Position numbers and translations under genes: made by a program. From CAZHDI01 sp964531285 (GTDB lineage Bacteria > Pseudomonadota > Alphaproteobacteria > JAJFIK01), in assembly GCA_964531285.1 (NCBI GenBank), contig CAZHDI010000091.1:1-13825 (forward strand): 13,825 nucleotides of DNA, written 5' to 3'. The notes below the pieces were generated by a model. The model was given only the letters and a program-made list of their open reading frames with translations, was not told the origin of the DNA and did no database searches. Every line of letters starts with the position of its first letter. The first letter of the stretch is position 1. This document shows positions 1 to 6,855 of the stretch, in pieces.

Positions 1-4
1 GCGG

Positions 5-787
5 CTACTGCTTCAGCACGTCCATCTGGATCGGGCCGTCGGCGCGGCCGTGGATGAACTGGTCCACATACTCATTGCCGCCTTCGTCGATGGTCGCCGC
101 GTCGCCGCGCCAGATGATCCGGCCCCGGTAGATCATGGCGATATCGTCGGCGATCTTGCGGGCCGAGGCCATGTCATGGGTGATCGACAGGGCCGTCGCG
201 CCCAGTTCCTGCACCCGTTCGACGATCAGCTCGTTGATCACATCGGCCATGATCGGGTCGAGCCCGGTCGTGGGCTCGTCGAAGAAGATGATCTCCGGCT
301 CGGTCGCGATGGCGCGCGCGAGGCCGACGCGCTTTTGCATGCCGCCGGAAAGCTCGGAGGGATAAAGCTCGCCCACCTCAGGCCCCAGGCCGACCTTGGC
401 CAGGGTGTCGATGGCGATCTCCTTGGCCTCGCGCTGGCCCATGCCGCGCCCCTGGATGAGCCCGAAGGCGACATTCTGCCAGACCCGTAAGGAATCGAAG
501 AGTGCGGCGCCCTGAAACAGCATACCGAATTTCTGACGCACGCCGTCGCGCTCGCGCTCGCTCATGGTGGTGATTTCCTCGCCGTCCACCTTGATCGAGC
601 CGCCGTCGGGCCGGAGCAGCCCGAGAATGCATTTCAGCATCACCGACTTGCCGGTGCCCGACCCGCCGATGACGACGAGCGAGCGGCCGCGCTCGACGGT
701 CAGCGACAGGCCGTTCAGGACCTTCTTGGGCCCAAAGCTTTTGTAGACATGGGCGACTTCGATTTTAGGGCTCTGCCGGTCCGACAT
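5..787 (-). CDS. mlaF: MlaF-type ABC transporter ATP-binding protein
   Basis: Cytoplasmic ATPase of the Mla system, which moves phospholipids between the outer and inner membranes of Gram-negative bacteria. The 260-residue protein has a complete ABC signature set: Walker A GGSGTGKS (residues 41-48), Q-loop Gln92, signature LSGGMQKR (146-153), Walker B IIFFDEPTTGLDP with Asp170/Glu171, and H-loop His204. The LSGGMQKR variant is typical of the MlaF/Ttg2A subfamily. The ATG at 785-787 lies 7 bp after the end of mlaE, so the two are surely co-transcribed and co-translated. The gene ends with TAG just inside the left window edge; in most Mla loci the MlaD substrate-binding protein gene follows, and it would lie outside the window. 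Family assignment is strong; a plastid TGD3-like or toluene-tolerance Ttg2A label would describe the same family. Confidence 0.93.
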   Translation of the reverse strand: MSDRQSPKIEVAHVYKSFGPKKVLNGLSLTVERGRSLVVIGGSGTGKSVMLKCILGLLRPDGGSIKVDGEEITTMSERERDGVRQKFGMLFQGAALFDSLRVWQNVAFGLIQGRGMGQREAKEIAIDTLAKVGLGPEVGELYPSELSGGMQKRVGLARAIATEPEIIFFDEPTTGLDPIMADVINELIVERVQELGATALSITHDMASARKIADDIAMIYRGRIIWRGDAATIDEGGNEYVDQFIHGRADGPIQMDVLKQ

Positions 788-794
788 CGGGTCC

Positions 795-1598
795 TCAACT
801 GAACAGCAGCGACGTCATCAGATAATTCGCCGCGAGAATGAGAATGGAGGCATAGACCACCGCGAAGGTCGTGGCCGCCCCGACGCCCTGGGCACCGCCC
901 TTGGACTTAAAGCCGTGATAACAGCCCATCAGCGCAATGATGAAGCCGAAGACCGCCGCCTTCCACAGGCCCGAGGTGATGTCGCTGACCTCGATGAAAT
1001 CGAGCGTGTTCTTCAGATACGGCCCCGAGGAAAAGCCCAGCGACTGGGTGCCCACGAGCCAGCCGCCCATGATGCCGATGGCGTCGGCGATCAGGACCAG
1101 CAGGGGCAGCGAGATGACCGCCGCGATCAGGCGCGGCGCGATCAGATATTGAAACGGGTTGGTCGACAGGGTGCGCAGGGCGTCGATCTGTTCGGTGACC
1201 CGCATGGTGCCGATCTCGGCCGCGATGGCCGACGAGACCCGGCCCGCCACCATCAGCCCCGCGAGCACCGGCCCCAGTTCGCGGGTGATGCCGAGCGCCA
1301 CGATGTTCGGCACGATGCTTTCGGCGTTAAAGCGCGCCCCGCCGATATAGATCTGCAAGGCCAGCACCGCGCCGGTGAACAGCGCCGTCATGCCCACGAC
1401 AGGCAGCGAGTAATAGCCGATGCGCAGCATCTGCTGGCCGATCAGGACCGGGAAAATCGGCGGACGGAAGCAATGGATGATCGCGGTGAGGGTGAATTTC
1501 GACAGATCGCCCACTTGCGCGAAAAAGGCGAGGGTGACCCGCCCGATGATCGCCAGGGGGTTCCATTCGCGAACCCGCGAGCGTTCTGCTGCAAACAT
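795..1598 (-). CDS. mlaE: MlaE-type ABC transporter permease
   Basis: Inner-membrane permease partner of MlaF. With the ATG at 1598 the protein has 267 residues, close to the usual size of about 260. It carries the MlaE family hallmark running from ITRELGPVLAGLMVAGRV to EIGTMRVTEQIDAL, which includes the coupling region that contacts the ATPase. Hydrophobic segments are visible around YYSLPVVGMTALFTGAVLAL, LIAAVISLPLLVLIADAIGIM, AAVFGFIIALMGC and the C-terminal TFAVVYASILILAANYLM. Start choice: ATG at 1596-1598 has a GGGGG run nine bases upstream; an in-frame TTG at 1617-1619, directly abutting the alr stop, would add seven residues (MTRGPIA) and is also possible. The stop precedes mlaF by 7 bp. 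The gene lies immediately downstream of alr, so it is probably read from the same transcript. Confidence 0.92.
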   Translation of the reverse strand: MFAAERSRVREWNPLAIIGRVTLAFFAQVGDLSKFTLTAIIHCFRPPIFPVLIGQQMLRIGYYSLPVVGMTALFTGAVLALQIYIGGARFNAESIVPNIVALGITRELGPVLAGLMVAGRVSSAIAAEIGTMRVTEQIDALRTLSTNPFQYLIAPRLIAAVISLPLLVLIADAIGIMGGWLVGTQSLGFSSGPYLKNTLDFIEVSDITSGLWKAAVFGFIIALMGCYHGFKSKGGAQGVGAATTFAVVYASILILAANYLMTSLLFS

Positions 1599-1619
1599 GG
1601 CGATAGGCCCCCGCGTCAA

Positions 1620-2807
1620 TCAGCTTCCAACATAGTGGCGGGCATAGCGCCGGCCAAGGGCGGTCAGTATCTCATAGCTCACTGTGCCGGCCGCACGGGC
1701 CACGTCGTCAAGGCGCGCCGCACCGCCGATCAGATCCACCCAGCCGCCCTCTTGGCCCCAGTCCGCCGGCACATCCGTGACATCGACGCTGATCAGGTCC
1801 ATCGAGACCCGTCCCGCCAGCGGCACCCGGTGCGCCCCGATCCCGGCCCATGCGGACCCGCTGGCCGAGCGCGGATAGCCATCGGCATAGCCGGCCGAGA
1901 GTGTCGCGATTCTGCGCCGTCCGGCGGCCTTGAATGTCGCTCCGTAACCGACCGTATCCCCGGTGTCAATTTCGCGCACCTGGAGGATCCGTGCGCGCAG
2001 ACACACCGCCGGGGTCAGCGCCCCTCTGTACAGATCGATGCCTGGATCGGCGCCATACAGCGCAAGGCCCGGGCGGACCATGTCGAAGTGAAAATCCCGC
2101 CCCAACGCAATGCCGCCGGAATTGGCCAGGCTGGCGCGCGCGTCCGGCATCGCCGCGAGGCACTCACGATAGCGCGAGCGCTGATCCGCGTTCATCGGGT
2201 GGTCCGGTTCATCGGCGCAGGCTAGGTGACTGAGCACATAGGCGACCGGGAAGCCGATGTCCCGCGCGGCGGTCTGCGCCCAGGCCTCCGGTGGAAGGCC
2301 GAGCCGGCTCATCCCGGTGTCCACATGGATCATGGCGGCCTGGGCCCCCGTTGACCCCATCGGCTGAGCGGCCCGCCAGCGTGCGATTTCATCGGGCGTG
2401 TTCAGGACCGGCGTCAGACCATGGGCCGCGAAGGTGGGCTCCGTGCCGGGCAGAAGCCCGTTCAGGACCGCGATCTCGCAGCCGTCGAGGGCCGGCACCG
2501 TCCGCAGGGCGAGGCCCTCCTCCAGATGGCCGACAAAGAACAGGTCGCAGCCCTCCGCCGCGAGCCGCCGGGCGACGCGTTCCGCGCCCAGCCCGTAGCC
2601 ATCCGCCTTGACGACCGCCGAGACGCGGGCCCCAGGGGTCAGGGTCCGCAAATGGCGGTAGTTCCGCGCGACCGCGCCCAGATCGACGGTGAGCACGGCG
2701 CCGGCATGAGCGTCCGGCACGTCGGCCAAGGGCGCCAGAGGCGCGCGCATCGGATCTGCGGCGGCGCCGGCCGGGAGAGCGGGTTTGGGAAACGCAGACT
2801 GAGCCAT
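1620..2807 (-). CDS. alr: Alanine racemase
   Basis: PLP-dependent cytoplasmic enzyme interconverting L- and D-alanine to supply D-Ala for peptidoglycan. The 395-residue protein shows the PLP lysine in AVVKADGYGLG (Lys67), HVDTGMSRLG (161-170), RPGLALYG (245-252), and the catalytic tyrosine of the second domain in GDTVGYGATF (Tyr288), followed by the SAGYADG and GRVSMDLISVDVT motifs. This is a fold-type III barrel plus C-terminal beta domain. Compared with typical racemases of about 360 residues it has an extra N-terminal stretch of roughly 35 residues rich in Ala and Pro before the VLTVDLGAVARNY start of the barrel. The ATG at 2807 has AGGA three bases upstream, a short but usable spacing; the in-frame ATG for Met20 has no visible ribosome site. 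The dnaB-alr neighbourhood is common in alphaproteobacteria. The stop codon abuts the possible upstream TTG start of mlaE. Confidence 0.95.
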   Translation of the reverse strand: MAQSAFPKPALPAGAAADPMRAPLAPLADVPDAHAGAVLTVDLGAVARNYRHLRTLTPGARVSAVVKADGYGLGAERVARRLAAEGCDLFFVGHLEEGLALRTVPALDGCEIAVLNGLLPGTEPTFAAHGLTPVLNTPDEIARWRAAQPMGSTGAQAAMIHVDTGMSRLGLPPEAWAQTAARDIGFPVAYVLSHLACADEPDHPMNADQRSRYRECLAAMPDARASLANSGGIALGRDFHFDMVRPGLALYGADPGIDLYRGALTPAVCLRARILQVREIDTGDTVGYGATFKAAGRRRIATLSAGYADGYPRSASGSAWAGIGAHRVPLAGRVSMDLISVDVTDVPADWGQEGGWVDLIGGAARLDDVARAAGTVSYEILTALGRRYARHYVGS

Positions 2808-2899
2808 GGGTCCTGTTTACCACGCGGGGCGTTGAAGGAACCCGAACTCAAAGGCCGCGATTTCGGCGAGGGTAGGGCGGAGACGCCGGACCCGTGCAA

Positions 2900-3562
2900 T
2901 CACACCGCCTGCGCGCGCGCGGCGACGTGGATTTCCTCCACCAGCCCCTCATCGAGGGCAAGGCGCGCGGCGAGCATCTGGAGATAGGCCTTCTGGGCCG
3001 GATCCTCGCCGTCGATGGCCACCAGTGACGCCGCATAGATCTCGGCGGCATGTTCCGGGGTGTCGGCACCGGCGACCACGGCGTTGATGTCGAGCGGCGC
3101 ACTCAGCTCATCGAACACGAAGGCCTTGGACCCAGCATCCAGATCGAGGGTTTCCAGGCGCGCAAAGATCCGCGCTTTCTCGTCGCCGTCGATCTGACCG
3201 TCGGCCTTGGCCGCCGCGATCATCGCGCGCACCAGCGCTTGGCCCAACGCATCCTGGGCGGCTTCGTCCTCGGGCGCGGGCAGGAACGCGCCTTCCGGCG
3301 CGGCCTCATAATCGGGTTGGGCCGAGCCTGCGGGCCCTTGCTCCGGTTTCGCCGAGTGGCGCTGCCAGGCGTAGTAGGCGAGCCCGCCGAGCGCCGCCAG
3401 CGCACCGTATTTGGCCGTCTTGCCCAGAAGCTTGCGGCCCGATTTGCCCATGAGCATGCCGCCTGCAAGCCCTGCGGCGCCTGCGGCGGCGCCGGTCATC
3501 GCGGTCTTGCGGGTCGAGGGATCGTTCTGAAGGGCATCGAGGACTTTGGCGACATCGAACAT
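2900..3562 (-). CDS. DUF533 (YebE-like, TerB-fold) inner-membrane protein
   Basis: Function unknown. The 220-residue protein matches the layout and length of the DUF533/YebE family. A short polar N-terminus (MFDVAKVLDALQ) is followed by a Gly/Ala-rich hydrophobic stretch (residues about 22-67, including AAAGAAGLAGGMLMG and YGALAALGGLAYYAW) that probably inserts in or associates with the inner membrane. An acidic, Pro-rich linker (about 72-104) then leads to a C-terminal helical TerB-like domain. That domain carries two acidic motifs expected of the TerB fold, ADGQIDGDEKARI (120-132) and AIDGEDPAQKAYL (182-194), which may bind a metal; the latter is inference. The start was set at the ATG at 3562 because the upstream in-frame sequence is not protein-like and this Met begins the conserved N-terminus. 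The gene sits between dnaB and alr, 92 bp from each, and is probably part of the same transcription unit. Confidence 0.85.
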   Translation of the reverse strand: MFDVAKVLDALQNDPSTRKTAMTGAAAGAAGLAGGMLMGKSGRKLLGKTAKYGALAALGGLAYYAWQRHSAKPEQGPAGSAQPDYEAAPEGAFLPAPEDEAAQDALGQALVRAMIAAAKADGQIDGDEKARIFARLETLDLDAGSKAFVFDELSAPLDINAVVAGADTPEHAAEIYAASLVAIDGEDPAQKAYLQMLAARLALDEGLVEEIHVAARAQAV

Positions 3563-3654
3563 GGGGGCGGGCTCCGCGCTCACAACAAACGACCGCAGAA
3601 ATGGGGTGCCGCCGGGCGCCGCGCAAGAACCGCTATGCCATCGGGCGTTCGACC

Positions 3655-5211
3655 CTAGAACCCGTCGTCGCCGCCGCTGCGGGAGGGACCGGCATAGTTG
3701 TGGAACCGGGTGATTTCCGGGTCGAACATCAGTGTGGTGACGCCCGTCGGGCCGTGGCGGTGCTTGGCGATGATGACCTCGGCCAGATTCTTGATGCGGT
3801 CTTTCTTCTCCTGCCATTTCAGCAGCTTGTCCTGGGTCTCCGCATCGCCGAAGGACGCCCCGCCGTCGTCGGTGTCTCCGGGGCGTTTCTGGTCGTGATA
3901 ATACTCCTCGCGGAAGATGAACATCACGAGGTCCGCATCCTGCTCGATCGAGCCGGACTCCCGAAGATCCGCCAGTTGCGGACGCTTGTCGTCGCGGTTC
4001 TCCACCGCCCGGCTGAGCTGGGAGAGCGCGATGATCGGCACGCTGAGTTCCTTGGCCAGCGCCTTGAGGCTCGTGGTGATCTCGGTCATCTCCTGGACCC
4101 GGTTCTCCGCGCGTTTGCGGCCCGAGCCCTGGAGCAGCTGCACATAGTCCACGATAATCAGATCGACACCCGGCTTGCGGGCCATGCGCCGCGCCCGGCT
4201 CATCAGCGCGCTGATCGACAGCCCGCCCGTATCGTCGATATGCAGCGGAATATGCTGGATCTGCGAGACCGCGCGCGCCAGGGATTCGAACTCCTTTTTG
4301 GTGATGGATCCTTCGCGGATCCGGTGCGAGGGCACGGCGGCCTGTTCGGCGAGCATCCGCGTGGCGAGCTGATCGGCGGACATTTCCAGGCTGAAGAACA
4401 GCACCCGCCCGCCGGCCTCGAGGGTTTCCTGGCCCATGGCATCGCGCCCCATGCGAAACGCCCGTGCGATGTTGAAGGCCATGTTGGTGGCAAGCGATGT
4501 CTTACCCATGCCCGGGCGCGCCGCGAGGATCACAAGATCCGAGCGCTGAAGACCGCCGAGCCGCCGGTCGAGATCGGAGAATTCCGTGGCGATCCCGGAC
4601 AGGCCGCCGTCGCGCTTGTAAGCGGCATCGGCGATGGTCAGGGCGGTTTCCAACGCCTTGGCGAAGCCGGTCGCCCCGTCGCCGTATTTGCCCTTCTCGG
4701 CAATTTCGTAAAGGCTTTGTTCGGCATCGACGATCTGCGTGGACGGATCATCGTCGATATCGGCCTCATAGGCCCGGTTGACCATGTCCTCGCCAATGCC
4801 GATCAGACCGCGCCGGACCGCCAGATCGAACACGGTCTGGGCGTAATCGCGCACATTGATCGTCGCGGTCGCCGCCGCCGCCAGTCCGCCCAGATAGGCC
4901 GGACCGCCGACTTCCTGCAAGACCGGATCGGTGTCCAGATAGGTCGCGATATTCAGCGGCGTGGCGACACGGCCCTTTTCGATCAGTCGGCCGACGGTCT
5001 CGAAAATCTTGGCGTGCAGCGGTTCGTAAAAATGCGTCGCATCGATCGTGTTGGCGGCCTCGAAATAGGCTTCGTTGTTGACCAGCACCGCGCCCAGAAG
5101 CGCCTGTTCGGTCTCGATGGACGCGGGCGCGCGGCGCGGCCCGTCGAGATCGGACTCGTCGGTCGTCGGAACATCGGTGATGTATGGGGTCGCCGAGAGG
5201 GGGGCACTCAT
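3655..5211 (-). CDS. dnaB: Replicative DNA helicase DnaB
   Basis: Hexameric 5'-3' helicase that drives the replication fork. The 518-residue protein has an N-terminal primase-interacting helical domain (about 27-130, starting PASIETEQALLGAVL) and a RecA-like motor: Walker A ARPGMGKTS (231-239), FSLEM with Glu277, Walker B LIIVDYVQLL (Asp355), ALSQLSR (395-401) and the C-terminal AKHRHGPTG arginine-finger region (482-490). It is longer than the 471-residue E. coli protein, mainly through an insertion around 252-268 and a charged insertion around 440-476, between FIFREEYY and AEVIIAKHR. Start choice: ATG at 5209-5211 has AGGTGA upstream at good spacing; a GTG at 5218-5220 would add MSV. No intein is present. 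The 630-bp region ahead of it contains DnaA boxes but no gene. Confidence 0.96.
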   Translation of the reverse strand: MSAPLSATPYITDVPTTDESDLDGPRRAPASIETEQALLGAVLVNNEAYFEAANTIDATHFYEPLHAKIFETVGRLIEKGRVATPLNIATYLDTDPVLQEVGGPAYLGGLAAAATATINVRDYAQTVFDLAVRRGLIGIGEDMVNRAYEADIDDDPSTQIVDAEQSLYEIAEKGKYGDGATGFAKALETALTIADAAYKRDGGLSGIATEFSDLDRRLGGLQRSDLVILAARPGMGKTSLATNMAFNIARAFRMGRDAMGQETLEAGGRVLFFSLEMSADQLATRMLAEQAAVPSHRIREGSITKKEFESLARAVSQIQHIPLHIDDTGGLSISALMSRARRMARKPGVDLIIVDYVQLLQGSGRKRAENRVQEMTEITTSLKALAKELSVPIIALSQLSRAVENRDDKRPQLADLRESGSIEQDADLVMFIFREEYYHDQKRPGDTDDGGASFGDAETQDKLLKWQEKKDRIKNLAEVIIAKHRHGPTGVTTLMFDPEITRFHNYAGPSRSGGDDGF

Positions 5212-5293
5212 GACGCTCACCTGACCCTAAATCCCGGAACGGGACAAGCGCCGTGTCCGCCCGGTCCACAGGAACAATGCTGACAGTTAGTTC

Positions 5294-5332
5294 TGTGGAT
5301 AAGTGGGGTGGTCACCCCCAGGCTTATCCACA
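5294..5332. promoter_or_regulatory. Palindromic pair of perfect DnaA boxes upstream of dnaB
   Basis: Two exact copies of the 9-mer TTATCCACA lie in opposite orientation: on the minus strand at 5294-5302 and on the plus strand at 5324-5332. The symmetry extends inward: TGTGGATAAG (5294-5303) pairs with CTTATCCACA (5323-5332), and TGGGGTG (5304-5310) pairs with CACCCCCA (5313-5320) apart from small bulges, so the whole 39 bp is one hyphenated palindrome. A third, weak site sharing only the core TCCACA is at 5265-5270. The dyad lies about 83 bp upstream of the dnaB ATG. The 9-mer is the established high-affinity DnaA target. Inferred roles are DnaA control of dnaB expression or DnaA titration; a minor origin element is less likely because no AT-rich unwinding tract or larger box cluster is visible. 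Confidence 0.75.
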
Positions 5333-5430
5333 AGAGGTAGGGTCGGGCGATTCGGGCTTGTTGCCCAGATTTGGCCGGGTAATGGCCATCACAGCAGCCC
5401 TGAGCGCGACCGGCGCGATAAACCATCCGT

Positions 5431-5520
5431 CGTGGTTATTCCCGCGAAAGCGGGAAGCCATTTAACGGCCAATGGGTCGCGTAGAGTCCCGCTTGCCGCT
5501 TCGCTGCGTCCGGGATGACG
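5431..5520 (+). repeat. Dispersed palindromic repeat, copy 1 (degenerate)
   Basis: About 90 bp bounded by a CGT...GGGATGACG pattern. It begins with the hairpin TTCCCGC-GAAA-GCGGGAA (5439-5456, perfect 7-bp stem) and ends with GCCGCTTCGCTGCGTCCGGGATGACG-like sequence (about 5494-5520), whose reverse complement is the GTCATCCCGGACGCAGCGAAGC motif seen in repeats dispersed through many proteobacterial genomes. The left terminus is damaged (CGTGGTTATTCCC where copy 2 implies CGTCATTCCC). It is a non-autonomous, non-coding element. Confidence 0.7.
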
Positions 5521-5619
5521 GCCTTTCGGGCTAATCGCGCCGATGAGCACCGTGTCAACGCCAAAAGCCGGCCCCGGAGGACCGCCCAGACTGACGACAA
5601 AATCATGTTCTCCAGACGC

Positions 5620-5728
5620 CGTCATGCCGGACAAGCGAAGCGCAGATCCGGCATCCAGGGCAAAGATTCGATTTCGCTTTTAAGTCCAATGCCTTGAGCC
5701 CTGGATTCCCGCTTTCGCGGGAATGACG
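5620..5728 (-). repeat. Dispersed palindromic repeat, copy 2 (inverted relative to copy 1)
   Basis: About 109 bp with terminal inverted CGTCAT (5620-5625) and ATGACG (5723-5728). One end is a hairpin of ATGCCGGA and TCCGGCAT around AGCGAAGCG; the other is the hairpin TTCCCGC-TTTC-GCGGGAA (5707-5724). Internal arms ATCCAGGGC (5653-5661) and GCCCTGGAT (5698-5706) also pair. Read on the minus strand, the order of motifs is the same as in copy 1, so the two copies are inverted with respect to each other, about 99 bp apart. Structure is MITE- or REP-like; no coding capacity. Confidence 0.75.
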
Positions 5729-5786
5729 TGTACTGATGGGTTGTCGTATTTTTCTGCCATCTTGCCAGAAAGCTGGGTTTGTCAAC

Positions 5787-5815
5787 GTCAAAAGGCGGCC
5801 GCAGGGGCCGCCTTT
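5787..5815 (-). terminator. Rho-independent terminator of the rpsF-rpsR-rplI operon
   Basis: A perfect 10-bp stem, AAAGGCGGCC (5791-5800) with GGCCGCCTTT (5806-5815), closes a 5-base loop. On the minus strand the stem ends in TTTT. It starts 30 bp after the rplI stop codon, the right place for the operon terminator. The T run is short, so termination may be incomplete. Confidence 0.78.
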
Positions 5816-5845
5816 GTGCGATCTCGTGCCGGTGATCCTTGAGGA

Positions 5846-6499
5846 TCAGGCCTTGTCTTCGTCATCCTCGGCCGGGTCTTCGACGCCGGTTTCAGGATCG
5901 GCGGCGTCGGCTTCGCCAGCCTCGGATTCGGGCGTAACGCCGTCCTCGAAGAACGCGCCGGCCTCCTCATCCTCGAACTCGTCATCGTCTTCGTCATCGA
6001 AGTCGTCGGTTGCTGCGATGACATTCTCGCCGCGCGCCTGACGCTCGGCTTCTTCCTCCGAGCGCGCCACATTGATCGTCACGGTCACGGCCACTTCCGG
6101 GTGAAGCTGGATCTTCACCTCATGGAGGCCGAGGTCCTTGATCGGCTGGGGCAGGACCACCTGATTGCGCGTGGCCGAGAAGCCGCCATCGGTCAACAGG
6201 CCCGCGATGTCCCGTGTGCTGACCGACCCGTAGAGCTGGCCGGACTCGCTCGCCTGACGGATCGCCACGAAGGCCTCGCCGTCGAGCTTGCCGCCCACGG
6301 CTTCGGCTTCCTGGCGCTGTTCCAGATTGCGGGCCTCAAGCTGGGCGCGCTGGCTTTCGAAAATGCGGATGTTGTCCTCGGTCGCGCGCAGGGCTTTATG
6401 GCGCGGCAGAAGGAAATTTCGGGCGAACCCGTCCTTGACCTTCACCACATCGCCGATCTGTCCGAGTTTTTCGACCCGCTCCAAAAGAACGACTTGCAT
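5846..6499 (-). CDS. rplI: 50S ribosomal protein L9 with acidic C-terminal tail
   Basis: Large-subunit protein bound at the base of the L1 stalk and involved in translation fidelity. Residues 1-50 contain the classic L9 N-domain (MQVVLLERVEKLGQIGDVV, then VKDGFARNFLLPRHKA). A connecting helix (about 45-75) leads to the C-domain (about 76-148, including GQLYGSVSTRDIA and LHPEVAVTVTINV). At 217 residues it is much longer than the usual length of about 150: residues 165-217 form a low-complexity tail made mostly of Asp, Glu, Ala and Gly (for example DDFDDEDDDEFEDEEAG). Acidic L9 extensions occur in other alphaproteobacteria, so this is an unusual but not unique form. The ATG at 6499 is preceded by a strong AAGGAAGGA site and follows rpsR by 30 bp. 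A terminator follows. Confidence 0.96.
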   Translation of the reverse strand: MQVVLLERVEKLGQIGDVVKVKDGFARNFLLPRHKALRATEDNIRIFESQRAQLEARNLEQRQEAEAVGGKLDGEAFVAIRQASESGQLYGSVSTRDIAGLLTDGGFSATRNQVVLPQPIKDLGLHEVKIQLHPEVAVTVTINVARSEEEAERQARGENVIAATDDFDDEDDDEFEDEEAGAFFEDGVTPESEAGEADAADPETGVEDPAEDDEDKA

Positions 6500-6529
6500 G
6501 TCTGTGTTCCTTCCTTCTCAGCGGTCCGG

Positions 6530-6784
6530 TCAGTCGGACACATAGGCCAGCAGGCCCATGAAGCGCGCGCGCTTGATGGCGCGGGCAAGCTGGCGCTGGC
6601 TTTTTGCGGATACGGCGGTGATCCGGCTGGGGACGATCTTGCCCCGCTCGGAGACGAAACGTTGCAGAAGGCGCGTGTCCTTCCAGTCAATCTTCGGCGC
6701 GTTCGGGCCCGAAAACGGGCACGACTTGCGGCGGCGGAAAAACGGCCGGCGCGTGGGCACCTGGGGAATTTTGCTGTCAGCCAT
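6530..6784 (-). CDS. rpsR: 30S ribosomal protein S18
   Basis: Small-subunit platform protein that forms a heterodimer with S6. The 84-residue protein shows the family signature: the basic RRPFFRRRKSCPFS segment (12-25), IDWKDTRLLQRFVSERGKIVPSRITAVSAKSQRQLARAIKRARFMGLLAY split over the core, and a short C-terminus. The length is normal. The ATG at 6784 has GGAAGAG about ten bases upstream. The gene lies 71 bp after rpsF and 30 bp before rplI in the standard rpsF-rpsR-rplI order, so it is almost certainly co-transcribed and subject to any S6:S18 feedback on the operon leader. Confidence 0.97.
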   Translation of the reverse strand: MADSKIPQVPTRRPFFRRRKSCPFSGPNAPKIDWKDTRLLQRFVSERGKIVPSRITAVSAKSQRQLARAIKRARFMGLLAYVSD

Positions 6785-6855
6785 GGGTCTGTCTCTTCCA
6801 CGTCAAAAGGGGGCCGGGGCGCGGGAGCCGCGTCCCATCCGGCACCGGAAAACCA

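Larger units (their letters stand above)
5212..5845. other. Gene-free region between rplI and dnaB
   Basis: About 630 bp without a credible gene, visibly less GC-rich than its surroundings in places (for example 5660-5690 and 5740-5760). Going from rplI towards dnaB it holds the rplI terminator (5787-5815), two inverted copies of a dispersed palindromic repeat (5620-5728 and 5431-5520), and a dyad of DnaA boxes (5294-5332). A GATTC (GANTC, the CcrM methylation target in alphaproteobacteria) lies at 5349-5353. dnaB must have its own promoter here because of the terminator, but I see no clear -35/-10 pair. Short open frames translating to strings such as WLPAFAGIT and TRHSRESGNPG are characteristic readings of dispersed repeats, not proteins. 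Confidence 0.7.

Noticed and set aside
915..2225. Long plus-strand open frame opposite mlaE and alr (436 codons)
   Set aside because: Antisense to two well-identified genes, with Arg/His/Asp/Gln-rich composition typical of antisense frames.
2900..3817. 305-residue version of the DUF533 gene starting inside dnaB
   Set aside because: The first 85 residues overlap the end of dnaB in another frame and are low-complexity; the conserved family N-terminus begins at the ATG at 3562.
3601..5283. Long open frame on the plus strand opposite dnaB (560 codons)
   Set aside because: Shadow frame of a GC-rich gene: full DnaB motifs are on the other strand and this translation has no recognisable domain.
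5389..5791. Small open frames in the rplI-dnaB gap
   Set aside because: Their translations (PGRSEAASGTLRD, WLPAFAGIT, TRHSRESGNPG) are the well-known readings of dispersed palindromic repeats.
5221..5845. Chromosomal replication origin
   Set aside because: Only two perfect DnaA boxes and one weak site, no AT-rich unwinding tract and no dnaA, hemE or parAB nearby; a regulatory or titration site fits better, though GC skew was not computed.
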